64,000 bases of DNA from Streptomyces kurssanovii (lineage in GTDB: Bacteria; Actinomycetota; Actinomycetes; Streptomycetales; Streptomycetaceae). Below are positions 1 to 9,704 of the stretch, in pieces. Every line of letters begins with the position of its first letter. Within the stretch, counting starts at the first letter, position 1. Below the pieces are notes generated by a model, which was not told the origin of the DNA, did no database searches, and was given only the letters and a program-made list of their open reading frames with translations. Where the stretch lies: NCBI RefSeq assembly GCF_014649695.1, contig NZ_BMTN01000015.1:100237-164236 (forward strand), given 5' to 3'. The position numbers and the translations under genes are program-made.

Positions 1-579
1 GTCCCGCTCGCCGGGCGTGGGGTGCCTGTCGCCGGCATCGAGATGTCAGAGCCGATGATCGAGCAACTGCGCACCAAGGCGGACGAAGCGACGATCCCCG
101 TGGTCGTGGGTGACATGGCGACCACTGTCGCTCCCGGGAAGTTCTCCCTGGTCTACCTCGTCTACAACACGATCTCCAACCTGCTCACCCAGGCCGAACA
201 GGTCGAGTGCTTCCGCAACGCCGCCCGTCACCTCGAGCCCGGCGGCCGGTTCGTGGTCGAGCTATGGGTACCCGAGCTGCGCAAGCTGCCACCGGGCCAG
301 GCGGCCACCGTCTGGCAGTACGACCCCGGCTACATCGGCCTGGACACCTATGACGTCCTGCGCCAGCACGTCGTGTCGCACCACTTCCGGTTCGACGAGA
401 CCGAGCGGGCACTGTTGTTCCGCAGCCCCCACCGCTACATCTGGCCCGCCGAACTCGACCTCATGGCCCAGCTGGCCGGATTCGACCTGGAGGCCAGGCA
501 CGCCGACTGGGCCGGCGCCGCGTTCACCGCCGAGTCGCGGTCCCACGTCTCCGTCTACCGGATCCCGGCCGCGCTGTAG
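1..579 (+). CDS. Class I SAM-dependent methyltransferase, 5' truncated by the window edge
   Basis: The open frame runs from base 1 without a credible start; residues before the first internal methionine (LAGRGVPVAGIEMSEPMI) already match the end of motif I/II of class I methyltransferases (an acidic residue following the second beta strand), so the true start lies outside the window. Visible 192 residues include the GDMA turn, the motif IV-like strand FSLVYLVYNTISNL and the post-IV helix plus LEPGGRFVVEL, the usual fold order. No substrate-specific feature is visible, so the acceptor (small molecule or protein) is unknown. It is convergent with the chitinase gene. Family call is good; function beyond methyl transfer is not assignable. 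Confidence 0.8.
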   Translation, partial: VPLAGRGVPVAGIEMSEPMIEQLRTKADEATIPVVVGDMATTVAPGKFSLVYLVYNTISNLLTQAEQVECFRNAARHLEPGGRFVVELWVPELRKLPPGQAATVWQYDPGYIGLDTYDVLRQHVVSHHFRFDETERALLFRSPHRYIWPAELDLMAQLAGFDLEARHADWAGAAFTAESRSHVSVYRIPAAL

Positions 580-703
580 CCGCGCCCGTCCCGGGATCCG
601 GCCCGCCGTGTCCGGGGGTGCGGAAGGCCGCGGGCCGTCGCCCGGGGCCCGACGGCGGCAAGGGCCGGTGACCGCCGCCGGGCTGCTCTGCGAGAGGGGA
701 GGC

Positions 704-3034
704 TCAGCAGGCGCCGAGGTCCTGCCAGACACCCCACTCCCCGGTCGTACCGGGCTCCTCGCCCTTCGTCCACCACTTCGACTTCCACTGGTGCGACGCG
801 TGGGAGACGGTCACTCCGCCCCCGTACTCGGACGTCGCGCTCCACGCCGGCGCGGTGCACGCCCCGGGCGTGCCCGGCTCGGACGGGGACGGCGAGGGGG
901 AGGGGCCGGACCCGGGCTCGACCAGCTTCGTGCCGCGGCCCAGGTCACCGGCGAGGGCGTACGCCGTGCCGGCGATGTTCACCGTCCAGTTCGAGGGGGT
1001 CGAGACCGGCAGGTAGTAGTTGAAGGACAGCTCGGCCGTGCCGCCGGGTGCCAGCGACTGCCAGGCCGGGAGCTTCAGCGACACCCGGTGGAAGTCGCCC
1101 TTCAGGCCGCCGGTGTTGCCGCCGGTGTGGTCACTCTTGATCACCTTGGTACCGAAGCCGGACTGGTCGGAGGCGTTGGCCGGTGCGGCGGTCGCGTAGT
1201 CGAACTGGAACTCCGTGCCGCCGGGCAGCGTGGCCGAGGTGTTGTTGGTGATCTTCAGCTTGGGCGTGATCGGGTAGTTCGAGTCGCCCAGCTTGAACTC
1301 GGTGAAGTCGACGGTGATGTCCACCGCGTCGGTGGGCAGCGGGCTGTTGGACTTCTTCGCCCCGTACGGGGCGGCCGACTTGAACTTCTCGTACATCGAC
1401 GTGGTCAGCGTGTCGCCGATCTCGTACTGGCCCTTCGCCGCGTTCCAGTCGTAGTCGCCCGCGAGTTCCCAGACCATCGTGCCGCCGATGCCGCGGTCGA
1501 CCACGTAGTCCGCCTTCGCCGCCACCGACTGCTCGTCCTCGGTGGAGAGGAAGACCTTCTTCTCGGAATTCCACAGCCAGGGTGCGACCAGCGTGGAGTC
1601 GTACTTGCGCACGTACGTGCCGGTCAGCCGGGTGTCCGCGGGGAAGCCGTACTGCGTGACGTAGTCGCCGACGATCCCCTTCTCCAGGTTCTTGGCGTGC
1701 CACATCGGGTTGGAGCCCGCCGGGGACTCCTTGCCGTCGTCGTCCTTGTCGTGCCACAGGTTGTCGATGCCGACGGCGCCGTCACCGCACTTGGTGAGGC
1801 CGGAGCCGGCCGGGCAGGAGGCCGCTGCGGCCTTGCCCCACAGGCCGTCCGTGCCGCCCTGCACGTTCTTGTGGCCGCGGGTGTAGTACGGGAGGCCGAT
1901 GTTGATGCGGCCGGCGGGCATGGAGCCCCGGAAGTAGTGGTAGGCCCAGTCGGTGTTGAGGTAGCCGATGCCGCCGTACTGCGCGCTGCCGTAGACGTTC
2001 GCCGAGGCCAGTTCCGCGTCCTTGCCGTCGTCGAACAGCGAGGCGTTCGGGCCGACGTACTCGTTCCAGGCGCCGTGCAGGTCGTACGACATGATGTTGA
2101 CGTAGTCCAGGTACTTCTGGACCTGGAAGGTCTCCATGCCGCGCAGCAGATAGCCGGACGAGGGCGCCGCGACGGTGAGCATGTAGTGCTTGCCGTCCGC
2201 CGCGCCGGCCCGGTCGAGCCTCTCACGCAGGGTCTTCATCAGCGCCGCGTAGCCCTTGTTGAGGCCGCCCCGGCGGGCGTTGGAGACGGGGAAGTCGGCC
2301 GGGTGGCCGGCGTCCTTCATCGAGGTCGGGTACTCGTAGTCGATGTCGACGCCGTTGAAGCCGTACTTCTTGATGAAGGCGACGGCCGAGTCCGCGAAGG
2401 TGTCGATGCCCGCCTGGTTGACCGAGCCGTCGGCGTTGGTGGCCATCGAGTAGAAGCCGCCCGAGTTCACCCGCACGCCGTTGTCGTCGAAGTAGCCGCC
2501 GGTCTCCGCCCAGCCGCCGACGGAGATCAGCGTCTTCACGTCGGGGTGCTGCTTCTTGAACTTGTTGAGCAGGTTGAAGTGGCCCTTGTACGGCAGGGCC
2601 GGGTCCATCTCCGCCCCGGTCACTCCCGGCCAGGTCATCCCCGTCGCGGCGTTCTTCTCCCCGTCGGCGCCGACCGAGAGCTTGTGGGACGAGTCGATGT
2701 GGCCGAAGGCGTAGTTGATGTGGGTGACCTTGTCCCACGGGATGTCGGACGCGAGATAGGCAGGCTGCCCGTTCTTGCCGGTGCGCCAGCCGGTGAAGTA
2801 GCCGATGACCCGGCGCTGGTGGTCCGCGCCCATCTTCTCGCGGCCCTCGGTGTCGTACACCGAGCAGTACGGGACGTCGACGCCGGGGGTGGCGTAGAGC
2901 CCGTCGGGCCGGCAGTTCTCCTGCGACGCGGCGTGGGAGACGCCGGGGGAGAGCACGCCTGCCAGCAGCGCGGCTGCGGCGGCGCCGGCTGCGAGCAGGG
3001 ACGCCCCGGCTCTGGTACGGGTGGGGGACTGCAC
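704..3034 (-). CDS. Secreted family 18 chitinase with C-terminal CBM5/12 chitin-binding module
   Basis: 776 residues. The start is the GTG at 3034, preceded by AGGAGGAAC and opening a Sec-type signal peptide (RTRAG, then an Ala/Leu-rich core, ending SHAAS). The GH18 catalytic domain follows; the DxDxE signature is seen as GVDIDYEYP near residue 230, with Glu as catalytic acid. After the barrel comes a beta-rich module (about 560-690, [17 protein letters not shown]), a PSPSPSPS linker and a Trp-rich CBM5/12 ([15 protein letters not shown] to the final Cys). It hydrolyses chitin outside the cell to oligomers that feed N-acetylglucosamine import. Regulation: two 12-bp chitinase repeats lie upstream at 3185-3218. 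Synteny with the riboflavin operon suggests the S. coelicolor SCO1444 type chitinase (inference). Confidence 0.95.
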   Translation of the reverse strand: MQSPTRTRAGASLLAAGAAAAALLAGVLSPGVSHAASQENCRPDGLYATPGVDVPYCSVYDTEGREKMGADHQRRVIGYFTGWRTGKNGQPAYLASDIPWDKVTHINYAFGHIDSSHKLSVGADGEKNAATGMTWPGVTGAEMDPALPYKGHFNLLNKFKKQHPDVKTLISVGGWAETGGYFDDNGVRVNSGGFYSMATNADGSVNQAGIDTFADSAVAFIKKYGFNGVDIDYEYPTSMKDAGHPADFPVSNARRGGLNKGYAALMKTLRERLDRAGAADGKHYMLTVAAPSSGYLLRGMETFQVQKYLDYVNIMSYDLHGAWNEYVGPNASLFDDGKDAELASANVYGSAQYGGIGYLNTDWAYHYFRGSMPAGRINIGLPYYTRGHKNVQGGTDGLWGKAAAASCPAGSGLTKCGDGAVGIDNLWHDKDDDGKESPAGSNPMWHAKNLEKGIVGDYVTQYGFPADTRLTGTYVRKYDSTLVAPWLWNSEKKVFLSTEDEQSVAAKADYVVDRGIGGTMVWELAGDYDWNAAKGQYEIGDTLTTSMYEKFKSAAPYGAKKSNSPLPTDAVDITVDFTEFKLGDSNYPITPKLKITNNTSATLPGGTEFQFDYATAAPANASDQSGFGTKVIKSDHTGGNTGGLKGDFHRVSLKLPAWQSLAPGGTAELSFNYYLPVSTPSNWTVNIAGTAYALAGDLGRGTKLVEPGSGPSPSPSPSEPGTPGACTAPAWSATSEYGGGVTVSHASHQWKSKWWTKGEEPGTTGEWGVWQDLGAC

Positions 3035-3184
3035 GATCAGTTCCTCCTGGTGGGGATCCCCTGCATCGCCCGCCAGGAGCGCAGGGGGGTTCGGCCTCGC
3101 ACAACTGACGGATGGGGGAAAGGGGTTGGCCCGGGTGTGCGCACACCGGCGGGCCTGGTCCGCGGAGGTGTCGCAGACATTAAG

Positions 3185-3218
3185 AGGACTAGACCAGAGC
3201 GTCAATAGGTCTGGACCA
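3185..3218 (-). promoter_or_regulatory. Paired chitinase-promoter direct repeats / DasR-like sites
   Basis: On the minus strand TGGTCCAGACCT (3207-3218) and TGGTCTAGTCCT (3185-3196) are direct repeats sharing 10 of 12 bases and spaced 22 bp, two helical turns. The first equals the repeat known from Streptomyces chitinase promoters, which carries chitin induction and glucose repression. Both also resemble the DasR site ACTGGTCTAGACCACT (about 13/16 and 12/16 matches). They lie 150-185 bp upstream of the chitinase GTG. Confidence 0.85.
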
Positions 3219-3339
3219 ATGGGCATCGAATATGACGGCGGGTGACGCCGCGTGCCGGTATGTGAGCGAGTCCACAGACATCACCCGCATGGCTCACCGC
3301 CGGCCGTGGCACACTGGCCCTGTATCAGCAGCAGCGCAC

Positions 3340-3461
3340 TCCGGGGTCGGTGCAATTCCGAACCGGCGGTTACAGTCCGCGACCCGTCCGCAGCCAGCGG
3401 CCGGTTGACCAGGTGAGATTCCTGGACCGACGGTTAAAGTCCGGATGGGAGGCAGTGCGCG
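3340..3461 (+). promoter_or_regulatory. FMN riboswitch (RFN element) of the riboflavin operon
   Basis: The stretch carries the conserved RFN blocks in order: GGGTCGGTGCAATTCCGAAC, CGGCGGTTACAGTCCGCGACCC, a variable arm (GCAGCCAGCGGCC), GGTTGACCAGGTG, ATTCCTGGACCGACGGTTAAAGTCC and GGATGGGAGG. It is in the leader of ribD on the same strand and is expected to bind FMN and switch the operon off. About 155 nt separate aptamer and ribD start; no clear U-tailed terminator is visible there, so control may act on translation or on a terminator lacking a U tract. Confidence 0.97.
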
Positions 3462-3495
3462 GCGGATGGCACCGACAGGTGCGTCGGCCGTCTGT

Positions 3496-3529
3496 CGATC
3501 GCCGTTCACCATGTGGCGATCGCCGTTCA
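3496..3529 (+). repeat. 13-bp direct repeat in the riboswitch expression platform
   Basis: CGATCGCCGTTCA occurs at 3496-3508 and again at 3517-3529, 21 bp apart, between the FMN aptamer and ribD. The rest of the interval 3462-3618 holds further partly complementary segments (GTCGGCCG, CTGTCG, TCGACAG) but no other recognisable site. Role unknown; it may allow alternative pairing in the expression platform. Confidence 0.6.
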
Positions 3530-3618
3530 GGCATCGGCGTCCTCCCTGCGGTGTTCCTCCGCTCTCTGTCGTCATCGACAGGCCCCGGAGTCCGTGCCCG
3601 AAGAGGCAGGAGGACCCG

Positions 3619-4710
3619 GTGGCCACCGCAGCCGAAGCAGACGCCATGCGTCGGGCGATCACGCTCGCCGCCCGCGGACTCGGCTCCACCAGCCCCAACC
3701 CGGTCGTCGGGTGCGTCATCACCGACGCCTCCGGACACGTGGTCGGCGAAGGCTTCCACCAGCACGCCGGCGGACCCCACGCCGAGATCCACGCCCTGCG
3801 CGCCGCCGGGGTCCTCGCCCGCGGCGGCACCGCGTACGTCACCCTCGAGCCCTGCAACCACACCGGCCGCACCGGCCCCTGCGCGCAGGCCCTCGCCGAG
3901 GCAGGCGTCGCCCGCGTCGTCTACGCGGTCGCCGACCCCAACCCCGAGGCCACCGGAGGCGCCGACACCCTGCGCGCCGCCGGGATCGAGGTCGAACAAG
4001 GGCTCCTCGCCGACGAGGCGGCCGCGGGCAACGCCGGCTGGCTCACCTCCGTACGCCTCGGCCGCCCCCACGTCACCTGGAAGTACGCGGCCACACTCGA
4101 CGGCCGCGTCGCCGCCGCCGACGGCACCAGCCGCTGGATCAGCTCGGCCGAGTCCCGTGCCGACGTCCACCGGCTGCGCGCCGAGGCCGACGCCGTCCTC
4201 GTCGGCTCAGGCACCGCCCGCGCCGACGACCCGCACCTGGCCGTCCGCGGCATCGCGGGCGCCACTCAGCCGCTGCGTGTCGTGATCGACACCGAGGGGG
4301 TCGCCGTGAAGCCGGGCGCGCGGGTCCTCGACGACGCCGCGCCCACCGCCGTTGCCGTGGCCGAGGACGTCCTGCCCGACGCCACCGCGCATCTCGGCGA
4401 GGTCTGGCGGCTGCCCCGCGCGTCCGGCGGCGGCCTCGACATCGCCGCCCTGCTGGCCAGTCTCCACGCGCGCGGAGTGCGGTCCGTGCTCCTCGAAGGC
4501 GGCCCGACGCTCGCCGGCGCCTTCGTCGCCGCCGGAGCCGTCGACCGCGTCATCGCCTACATCGCCCCCGTACTCCTCGGCGCGGGCACCGCCGCCCTCA
4601 CCGGCGCCGGAATCACCACCATCACCGACGCGTTGCGGCTCGATGTCATAGAGACCGTCCGCATCGGAACCGACCTGCGCGTCACCGCCACCGTCCCCAA
4701 GGGAGCTTGA
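3619..4710 (+). CDS. ribD: Bifunctional diaminohydroxyphosphoribosylaminopyrimidine deaminase / 5-amino-6-(5-phosphoribosylamino)uracil reductase
   Basis: 363 residues, standard length. GTG at 3619 is chosen because AGGAGG sits just upstream and the N-terminus then fits the family; the frame is open further upstream into the riboswitch. The N-terminal deaminase domain shows HAE (H54) and the zinc motif PCNHTGRTGPC (78-88); the C-terminal NADPH-dependent reductase domain starts near residue 150 (WKYAATLDGRVAA) and contains LLEGGPTLAGAF. It carries out steps two and three of riboflavin synthesis. First gene of the FMN-controlled operon; its stop codon abuts the ribE start with no spacer, indicating coupled translation. 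Confidence 0.97.
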   Translation: MATAAEADAMRRAITLAARGLGSTSPNPVVGCVITDASGHVVGEGFHQHAGGPHAEIHALRAAGVLARGGTAYVTLEPCNHTGRTGPCAQALAEAGVARVVYAVADPNPEATGGADTLRAAGIEVEQGLLADEAAAGNAGWLTSVRLGRPHVTWKYAATLDGRVAAADGTSRWISSAESRADVHRLRAEADAVLVGSGTARADDPHLAVRGIAGATQPLRVVIDTEGVAVKPGARVLDDAAPTAVAVAEDVLPDATAHLGEVWRLPRASGGGLDIAALLASLHARGVRSVLLEGGPTLAGAFVAAGAVDRVIAYIAPVLLGAGTAALTGAGITTITDALRLDVIETVRIGTDLRVTATVPKGA

Positions 4711-5319
4711 GTGTTCACCGGAATCGTCGAAGAGCTGGGCGAGGTCACCGCCGTCGAGAACCTCGGCGACGCGTCCCGCTTCCGTCTGCGCGGCCCGATC
4801 GTCACCGAGGACGCGAAGCACGGCGACTCCATCGCCGTCAACGGCGTCTGCCTGACCGTCGTCGAGACGGGCGACGGGGAGTTCACCGCCGACGTGATGG
4901 CCGAGACGCTGAAGCGCTCCAGCCTGGGCGTGCTCCAGGCCGGTTCCCGCGTCAACCTCGAGCGGCCCACCGCGGTCGGCGCCCGGCTCGGCGGCCACAT
5001 CGTCCAGGGCCATGTCGACGGCACCGGCACCGTCGTCGAGCGCACCCCGTCGGAGAACTGGGAGATCGTCAAGATCTCGCTGCCCTCCGGTCTCGCTCGA
5101 TACGTTGTCGAGAAGGGCTCGATCACGGTTGACGGTGTGAGCCTTACCGTGGTCGACGCTGGCACCGACCACTTCACGATCAGCCTCATCCCCACCACCC
5201 TCGCCCTGACCACGCTCGGGATCAAACAGCCCGGCGACCCGGTCAACCTCGAGGTGGACGTCATCGCCAAGTACGTCGAGCGGCTGCTCGGCACGCAGGC
5301 CGAGGAGAGTGCCGAGTGA
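4711..5319 (+). CDS. ribE: Riboflavin synthase, alpha-type
   Basis: 202 residues. Starts with the diagnostic MFTGIVEELG (GTG codon directly after the ribD stop). The two lumazine-binding halves are visible as an internal duplication: HGDSIAVNGVCLTV in the N-half and EKGSITVDGVSLTV in the C-half, with LGGHIVQGHVDGTG starting the second barrel. The enzyme dismutates two 6,7-dimethyl-8-ribityllumazine molecules into riboflavin and the pyrimidine precursor. It overlaps the following transporter gene by GTGA. Confidence 0.97.
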   Translation: MFTGIVEELGEVTAVENLGDASRFRLRGPIVTEDAKHGDSIAVNGVCLTVVETGDGEFTADVMAETLKRSSLGVLQAGSRVNLERPTAVGARLGGHIVQGHVDGTGTVVERTPSENWEIVKISLPSGLARYVVEKGSITVDGVSLTVVDAGTDHFTISLIPTTLALTTLGIKQPGDPVNLEVDVIAKYVERLLGTQAEESAE

Positions 5320-5972
5320 GCGCCATCGACTGGCTGAACGGCGAGGCCTTCACGGCCTTCGGACAGCACATCAAGTGGTCGGACATGATCGGCAACACGA
5401 TCGGGCTGATCGCCCTCGCCCTTGGCTGGCGGCGTTCGATATGGACCTGGCCCGCCCAGTTCCTCTCCGGCGTCATCCTCTTCGCCGCCTTCGCCACGTC
5501 CCACCTCACCGGCAGCGCCGGCAAGCAGGTCGTGGTCATGGCCGTGGCCGCATGGGGCTACTGGCAGTGGACCCGCCGCGGCCGGCAGCAGGCGCAGGAC
5601 GGCTCGATCGCCGTCCGCTTCGCGACCTGGCGTGAGCGTGCCTACCTGATCGGCGGCGCTGTCCTCGGCACCGCCGCGGTCGGCGGCCTGTTCACCCTGT
5701 ACCCGTCGCTGTCCTGGGACCCGTGGCCCGACGCGTACATCTTCGTCGGCACCCTCGTGGCGATGATCGCCCAGGCCCGCGGCATGGTCGAGTTCTGGTT
5801 CGCCTGGCTGCTCGTCGACCTGGTCGGCGTCCCGCTCAACTTCGCCAACGGCTTCGCCTTCTCCGGCTTCGTCTACGTCCTCTACGGCGCGCTCGTCCTG
5901 TGGGGCCTGCGCGACTGGTGGCTGCGCTCGCGGACGAGCGGCCGGCCCGCACTGGAAGGAGCGGCAGCATGA
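5316..5972 (+). CDS. ribM: PnuC-family riboflavin transporter RibM
   Basis: 218 residues with about six to seven hydrophobic segments, e.g. [62 protein letters not shown] and [14 protein letters not shown]. The WxxWLLVDxxxxxL pattern and general layout fit PnuC vitamin carriers. Location inside the FMN-controlled operon, between riboflavin synthase and ribBA, matches RibM of corynebacteria and streptomycetes, which facilitates riboflavin (and roseoflavin) uptake. Start GTG overlaps the ribE stop (GTGA) and its stop overlaps the ribBA start (ATGA). Substrate is inferred from context; nicotinamide riboside carriers share the fold. Confidence 0.9.
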   Translation: MSAIDWLNGEAFTAFGQHIKWSDMIGNTIGLIALALGWRRSIWTWPAQFLSGVILFAAFATSHLTGSAGKQVVVMAVAAWGYWQWTRRGRQQAQDGSIAVRFATWRERAYLIGGAVLGTAAVGGLFTLYPSLSWDPWPDAYIFVGTLVAMIAQARGMVEFWFAWLLVDLVGVPLNFANGFAFSGFVYVLYGALVLWGLRDWWLRSRTSGRPALEGAAA

Positions 5973-7258
5973 CCGCACTGCCCACCTGGTTCGCCGCCGA
6001 CAGCGTCGAGGACCTCTCCCTCGACCCGGTCGAGCAGGCCGTCCGCGACATCGCCGCGGGCCGCCCCGTCGTGGTCGTCGACGACGAGGACCGCGAGAAC
6101 GAGGGCGACCTCGTCATCGCCGCCGAGAAGGCCACGCCCGAGGTCGTCGCCTTCATGATGAGCGAGTGCCGCGGCCTGATCTGCGCCCCCATGGAGGCCG
6201 ACGAGCTGGAGCGGCTCGACCTGCCCCAGATGGTCGGCCACAACACCGAGTCCATGCAGACCGCCTTCACCGTCTCCGTCGACGCCGGCCCCGCCTACGG
6301 GGTGACCACCGGCATCTCCGCCGCCGACCGCGCCGTCACCCTCCAGCTGCTGGCGGGAGGCGAGGCCGGCCCCGCCGACTTCGTACGCCCGGGGCATGTC
6401 TTCCCGCTGCGCGCCAAGCCCGGCGGCGTCCTCACCCGCCCCGGCCACACCGAGGCCGCCGTGGACCTCGCCCGGCTCGCGGGCCTGCGCCCCGCCGGCG
6501 CGATCGTCGAGATCGCCGGCGAGGACGGCGTGATGCTGCGGCTGCCCGAGCTCGTGCCGTTCGCCCGCAAGCACGGCCTGACGATCATCTCCATCGAGGA
6601 CCTGATCGCCTACCGCCGCAGCGAGGAGCCCACCGTCAAGCGCGAGGCCGAGGTGCATCTGCCCACCGCGGCCGGTGAGTTCACCGCGTACGGATACCGC
6701 TCCACCGTCGACGGCGTCGAGCATGTCGCCCTGGTGCACGGCGACATCGGCGACGGCGACGACGTCCTCGTGCGCGTCCACTCCGAATGCCTCACCGGCG
6801 ACATCTTCCACTCGCTGCGCTGCGACTGCGGCCCCCAGCTCAACGCCTCCATGGAGAGCATCACCAGGGCCGGGCGGGGTGTCGTCGTCTATCTGCGCGG
6901 GCACGAGGGCCGGGGCATCGGGCTGCTGTCCAAGCTGCGCGCGTACGAACTCCAGGAGCGGGGCAGGGACACCCTCGACGCCAACCTCGAGCTCGGCCTG
7001 CCCGCCGACGCCCGCGACTACGCGGCCGGCGCCCAGATCCTCGCCGACCTCGGCGTGCGCAGCGTAAGGCTGATGACCAACAACCCGGACAAGTCGAGCG
7101 CGCTCGTCAGGTACGGGATCACCGTCCTCGGACGCGAACCGATGCCCGTCCAGGCGGGCGAGCACAACCTGACCTATCTGCGCACCAAGCGCGACCGGAT
7201 GGGCCACGACCTGCCCTGGCTCGACGCGGCCCCCGCGACGACCTGCGGCAACCAGTAG
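5969..7258 (+). CDS. ribBA: Bifunctional 3,4-dihydroxy-2-butanone-4-phosphate synthase / GTP cyclohydrolase II
   Basis: 429 residues; ATG at 5969 overlaps the ribM stop, and GGAGCGGCAGC precedes it. The N-terminal RibB half (about 25-225) has the metal/substrate motif [11 protein letters not shown] and [14 protein letters not shown]. The C-terminal RibA half contains the zinc cysteines in [20 protein letters not shown] (first Cys at about 274) and the catalytic loop [12 protein letters not shown]. It supplies both precursors of the pathway, the four-carbon unit from ribulose-5-phosphate and the pyrimidine from GTP. All key residues are present in both halves, so both activities are expected. 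Confidence 0.97.
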   Translation: MTALPTWFAADSVEDLSLDPVEQAVRDIAAGRPVVVVDDEDRENEGDLVIAAEKATPEVVAFMMSECRGLICAPMEADELERLDLPQMVGHNTESMQTAFTVSVDAGPAYGVTTGISAADRAVTLQLLAGGEAGPADFVRPGHVFPLRAKPGGVLTRPGHTEAAVDLARLAGLRPAGAIVEIAGEDGVMLRLPELVPFARKHGLTIISIEDLIAYRRSEEPTVKREAEVHLPTAAGEFTAYGYRSTVDGVEHVALVHGDIGDGDDVLVRVHSECLTGDIFHSLRCDCGPQLNASMESITRAGRGVVVYLRGHEGRGIGLLSKLRAYELQERGRDTLDANLELGLPADARDYAAGAQILADLGVRSVRLMTNNPDKSSALVRYGITVLGREPMPVQAGEHNLTYLRTKRDRMGHDLPWLDAAPATTCGNQ

Positions 7259-7298
7259 TTACCGCTACCAGCACAGAAGAACGGCTTAAGGGAGAAAC

Positions 7299-7784
7299 AT
7301 GAGCGGCAAGGGTGCGCCCGAACTGTCCGTCCGCAACTGCGGAGACCTGCGGGTAGCGGTGATCGCTGCCCAGTGGCACGAGAAGGTCATGGACGGTCTC
7401 GTCGACGGCGCGCTGCGCGCACTGCACGAGCTGGGCATCGACGAGCCGACGCTGCTGCGCGTCCCGGGCAGCTTCGAGCTGCCCGTGGTGGCCAAGGTGC
7501 TCGCGGGCCGCGGCTACGACGCGATCGTCGCCCTCGGCGTCGTCATCCGCGGCGGCACGCCGCACTTCGAGTACGTGTGCCAGGGCGTCACCCAGGGCCT
7601 GACCCAGGTCTCCATCGACACCGGCGTCCCCGTCGGCTTCGGCGTGCTGACCTGTGACACCGAGGAGCAGGCCCTCGACCGGGCAGGGCTCGAGGGCTCG
7701 AACGAGGACAAGGGGCACGAGGCGGTCACGGCGGCGGTCGCCACCGCGACCATCCTGCGTTCAGTATCCGAACCCTGGCGCTGA
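7299..7784 (+). CDS. ribH: 6,7-dimethyl-8-ribityllumazine synthase
   Basis: 161 residues, the usual size of the icosahedral beta-subunit. Motifs visible: [16 protein letters not shown] for ribityl binding, VPGSFELP, and the catalytic histidine region [22 protein letters not shown] precedes the ATG. It condenses the RibD product with the RibB product to lumazine, the substrate of ribE. It is the last gene of the FMN-controlled operon, 40 nt after ribBA. Nothing unusual. Confidence 0.97.
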   Translation: MSGKGAPELSVRNCGDLRVAVIAAQWHEKVMDGLVDGALRALHELGIDEPTLLRVPGSFELPVVAKVLAGRGYDAIVALGVVIRGGTPHFEYVCQGVTQGLTQVSIDTGVPVGFGVLTCDTEEQALDRAGLEGSNEDKGHEAVTAAVATATILRSVSEPWR

Positions 7785-7802
7785 GCAGCGGCCGCTTCCG
7801 CG

Positions 7803-7808
7803 TAGTCT
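7803..7808 (+). promoter_or_regulatory. Putative -10 element for a near-leaderless hisE transcript
   Basis: TAGTCT lies 9 bases before the hisE ATG, in the 33-nt gap after ribH. Initiation about 7 nt downstream would give a transcript with an almost absent leader, common in Streptomyces. The -35 region is weak (CGCTGA at 18 bp). A short GGGA near the start is the only possible ribosome binding site. Confidence 0.45.
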
Positions 7809-7817
7809 GGGACCACC

Positions 7818-8090
7818 ATGTCCAATAAGACGTTCGAGGAGCTCTTCGCCGAGCTCCAGCAGAAGGCCGCCGAGGGCGACCCCGCCACCTCCCGCACCGC
7901 CGAGCTGGTCGGCAAGGGCGTCCATGCCATCGGCAAGAAGGTCGTCGAGGAGGCCGCCGAGGTGTGGATGGCCGCCGAGTACGAGGGCAAGGAAGCCGCC
8001 GCGGAGGAGATCTCGCAACTCCTGTACCACGTCCAGGTGATGATGGTCGCGCGCGGAATCTCCCTCGACGACGTCTACGCCCACCTCTGA
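7818..8090 (+). CDS. hisE: Phosphoribosyl-ATP pyrophosphohydrolase
   Basis: 90 residues, an all-alpha MazG-like fold. The signature [19 protein letters not shown] with the metal-binding EExxE and downstream EEISQLLYH is present. It removes pyrophosphate from PR-ATP in step two of histidine synthesis. It directly precedes hisG, which makes PR-ATP, so the two first steps form a unit separate from the main his cluster. Confidence 0.96.
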   Translation: MSNKTFEELFAELQQKAAEGDPATSRTAELVGKGVHAIGKKVVEEAAEVWMAAEYEGKEAAAEEISQLLYHVQVMMVARGISLDDVYAHL

Positions 8091-8141
8091 GCCAGCCCAC
8101 CCCTCCGCACACACATCACGCGAACAAAGGAAGCCCGTCTC

Positions 8142-8990
8142 ATGCTGCGCATCGCCGTCCCCAACAAGGGTTCACTGTCCGGACCTGCGTCGGCGATGCT
8201 CCATGAGGCCGGCTACCAGCAGCGCAAGGAGTCCAAGGAGCTCGTCCTCGTCGACCCCGAGAACGAGGTCGAGTTCTTCTACCTGCGCCCGCGTGACATC
8301 GCGATCTACGTCAGCTCCGGCAAGCTCGACATCGGCATCACCGGCCGTGACCTGCTGCTCGACTCCGGCGCCGACGCCGAGGAGATCCTCCAGCTCGGCT
8401 TCGCACGTTCCACCTTCCGCTACGCCACCAAGCCGGGCACCGCGGCCGGTGTCGAGGACTTCGGCGGCATGACGATCGCCACCTCCTATGAGGGCATCGT
8501 CGCCGCGCACCTCGCGGAGAGCGGCATCGACGCCTCCGTGGTCCACCTCGACGGTGCCGTCGAGACCGCCATCGAGCTCGGTGTCGCCCAGGTCATCGCC
8601 GATGTCGTCGAGACCGGCACCAGCCTGCGCAACGCGGGGCTCGAGGTCATCGGCAAGCCGATCATGACCTCGGAGGCGGTCGTCATCCGCCGCACCGGCG
8701 CGGACGGCGAGGACCCGAAGGTGCAGCAGTTCCTGCGCCGCCTCCAGGGCGTCCTGGTCGCCCGCAGCTACGTGATGATGGACTACGACTGCCGGGTCGA
8801 ACACCTGGAGCAGGCCGTCGCCCTGACCCCCGGCCTCGAGTCCCCGACGATCTCCCCCCTGCACCACGAGGGCTGGGTCGCCGTGCGCTCCATGGTCGCG
8901 GCCAAGGAGGCCCAGCGGATCATGGACGACCTGTACGCGCTCGGCGCGCGGGCCATCCTCACCACGGCCATCCACGCCTGCCGCCTCTGA
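8142..8990 (+). CDS. hisG: ATP phosphoribosyltransferase, long form
   Basis: 282 residues, so a long-form HisG with its own C-terminal regulatory domain (about 210-282, HHEGWVAVRSMVAAKEAQRI) and no need for HisZ. N-terminal start LRIAVPNKGSLSGPA and the periplasmic-binding-protein-like signature around VIADVVETGTSLRNAGLEV (PRPP loop) are visible. AAAGGAAGCCC precedes the ATG. It is the committed, histidine-inhibited step of histidine synthesis. It lies 51 nt after hisE on the same strand. Confidence 0.96.
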   Translation: MLRIAVPNKGSLSGPASAMLHEAGYQQRKESKELVLVDPENEVEFFYLRPRDIAIYVSSGKLDIGITGRDLLLDSGADAEEILQLGFARSTFRYATKPGTAAGVEDFGGMTIATSYEGIVAAHLAESGIDASVVHLDGAVETAIELGVAQVIADVVETGTSLRNAGLEVIGKPIMTSEAVVIRRTGADGEDPKVQQFLRRLQGVLVARSYVMMDYDCRVEHLEQAVALTPGLESPTISPLHHEGWVAVRSMVAAKEAQRIMDDLYALGARAILTTAIHACRL

Positions 8991-9007
8991 GAGACCGACG
9001 ACACACC

Positions 9008-9496
9008 ATGTCCGCATCTGCTCCGGCGCCTCGGCCGCCCGTGCTCCCGGTCACCTTCAGGCCGACCCGTACCCGGATCGTCCTGCTGACCGTGGGCGTG
9101 GCCATGTTCGCCGCCGTCACCACCGTCACCCTGCTCCTCGACAAGCTCAGCCCGCCCGAGCAGGTCAGCTTCATCTTCACGGCCCTGCTCTTCCTCGCGG
9201 TCCTCGCCCTGCTGAGCCGGCCGAAGGTCGTCGCCGACGACGACGGGGTCACCGTCGTCAACCTCACCCGTACGCGACGGCTGGCATGGGCGGAGATCCT
9301 GCGGGTGAACCTGCGCTCCGGCGACCCCTGGGTCTTCCTCGACCTCAGCGACGGCACCAGCCTGCCGGTGCTGGGCATCCAGCCCGGTATCGCCAGGGCC
9401 CGCGCCGTCGAGGACGCCCGCGCCCTGCGAGCCCTCGCCGAGACCCATGGGACCCGGCCGGAGCAACCCGGCGGCACCCGGCCGGACCAACACTGA
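9008..9496 (+). CDS. PH-domain membrane protein (bacterial PH, bPH_6-like)
   Basis: 162 residues. Two adjacent hydrophobic helices near the N-terminus (IVLLTVGVAMFAAVTTVTLLL and VSFIFTALLFLAVLALL) anchor a cytoplasmic beta domain (VVADDDGVTVVNLTRTRRLAWAEI to LDLSDGTSLPVLGIQ), the pattern of actinobacterial short PH-domain proteins. The tail is Pro/Arg-rich. Starts 17 nt after hisG, hence probably cotranscribed. Biochemical role unknown for this family. Confidence 0.8.
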   Translation: MSASAPAPRPPVLPVTFRPTRTRIVLLTVGVAMFAAVTTVTLLLDKLSPPEQVSFIFTALLFLAVLALLSRPKVVADDDGVTVVNLTRTRRLAWAEILRVNLRSGDPWVFLDLSDGTSLPVLGIQPGIARARAVEDARALRALAETHGTRPEQPGGTRPDQH

Positions 9497-9704
9497 GGGC
9501 AGCGACCGACATTTGGGGCAGCGCCCCTGCCCTCGACAGCCCTGGCTTGATTACTCTGGTGGCGGCGGCGCCGAGTGCGCCCCGCCCCGCATCGCACGGC
9601 CCGTCGGCCGGCGGGGCCACCCTGCGACCCGAGGAGTGACTCCCTCCAGCAATGGACGGATCGTCCGGTAGTACCTGCGCCGCCCCCTCTCAGGAGGCGG
9701 CGGC

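Noticed and set aside
110-3208. 1032-codon plus-strand frame over the chitinase
   Set aside because: Antisense shadow of the chitinase and its neighbour; composition Arg/Gly/Val-rich with no domain.
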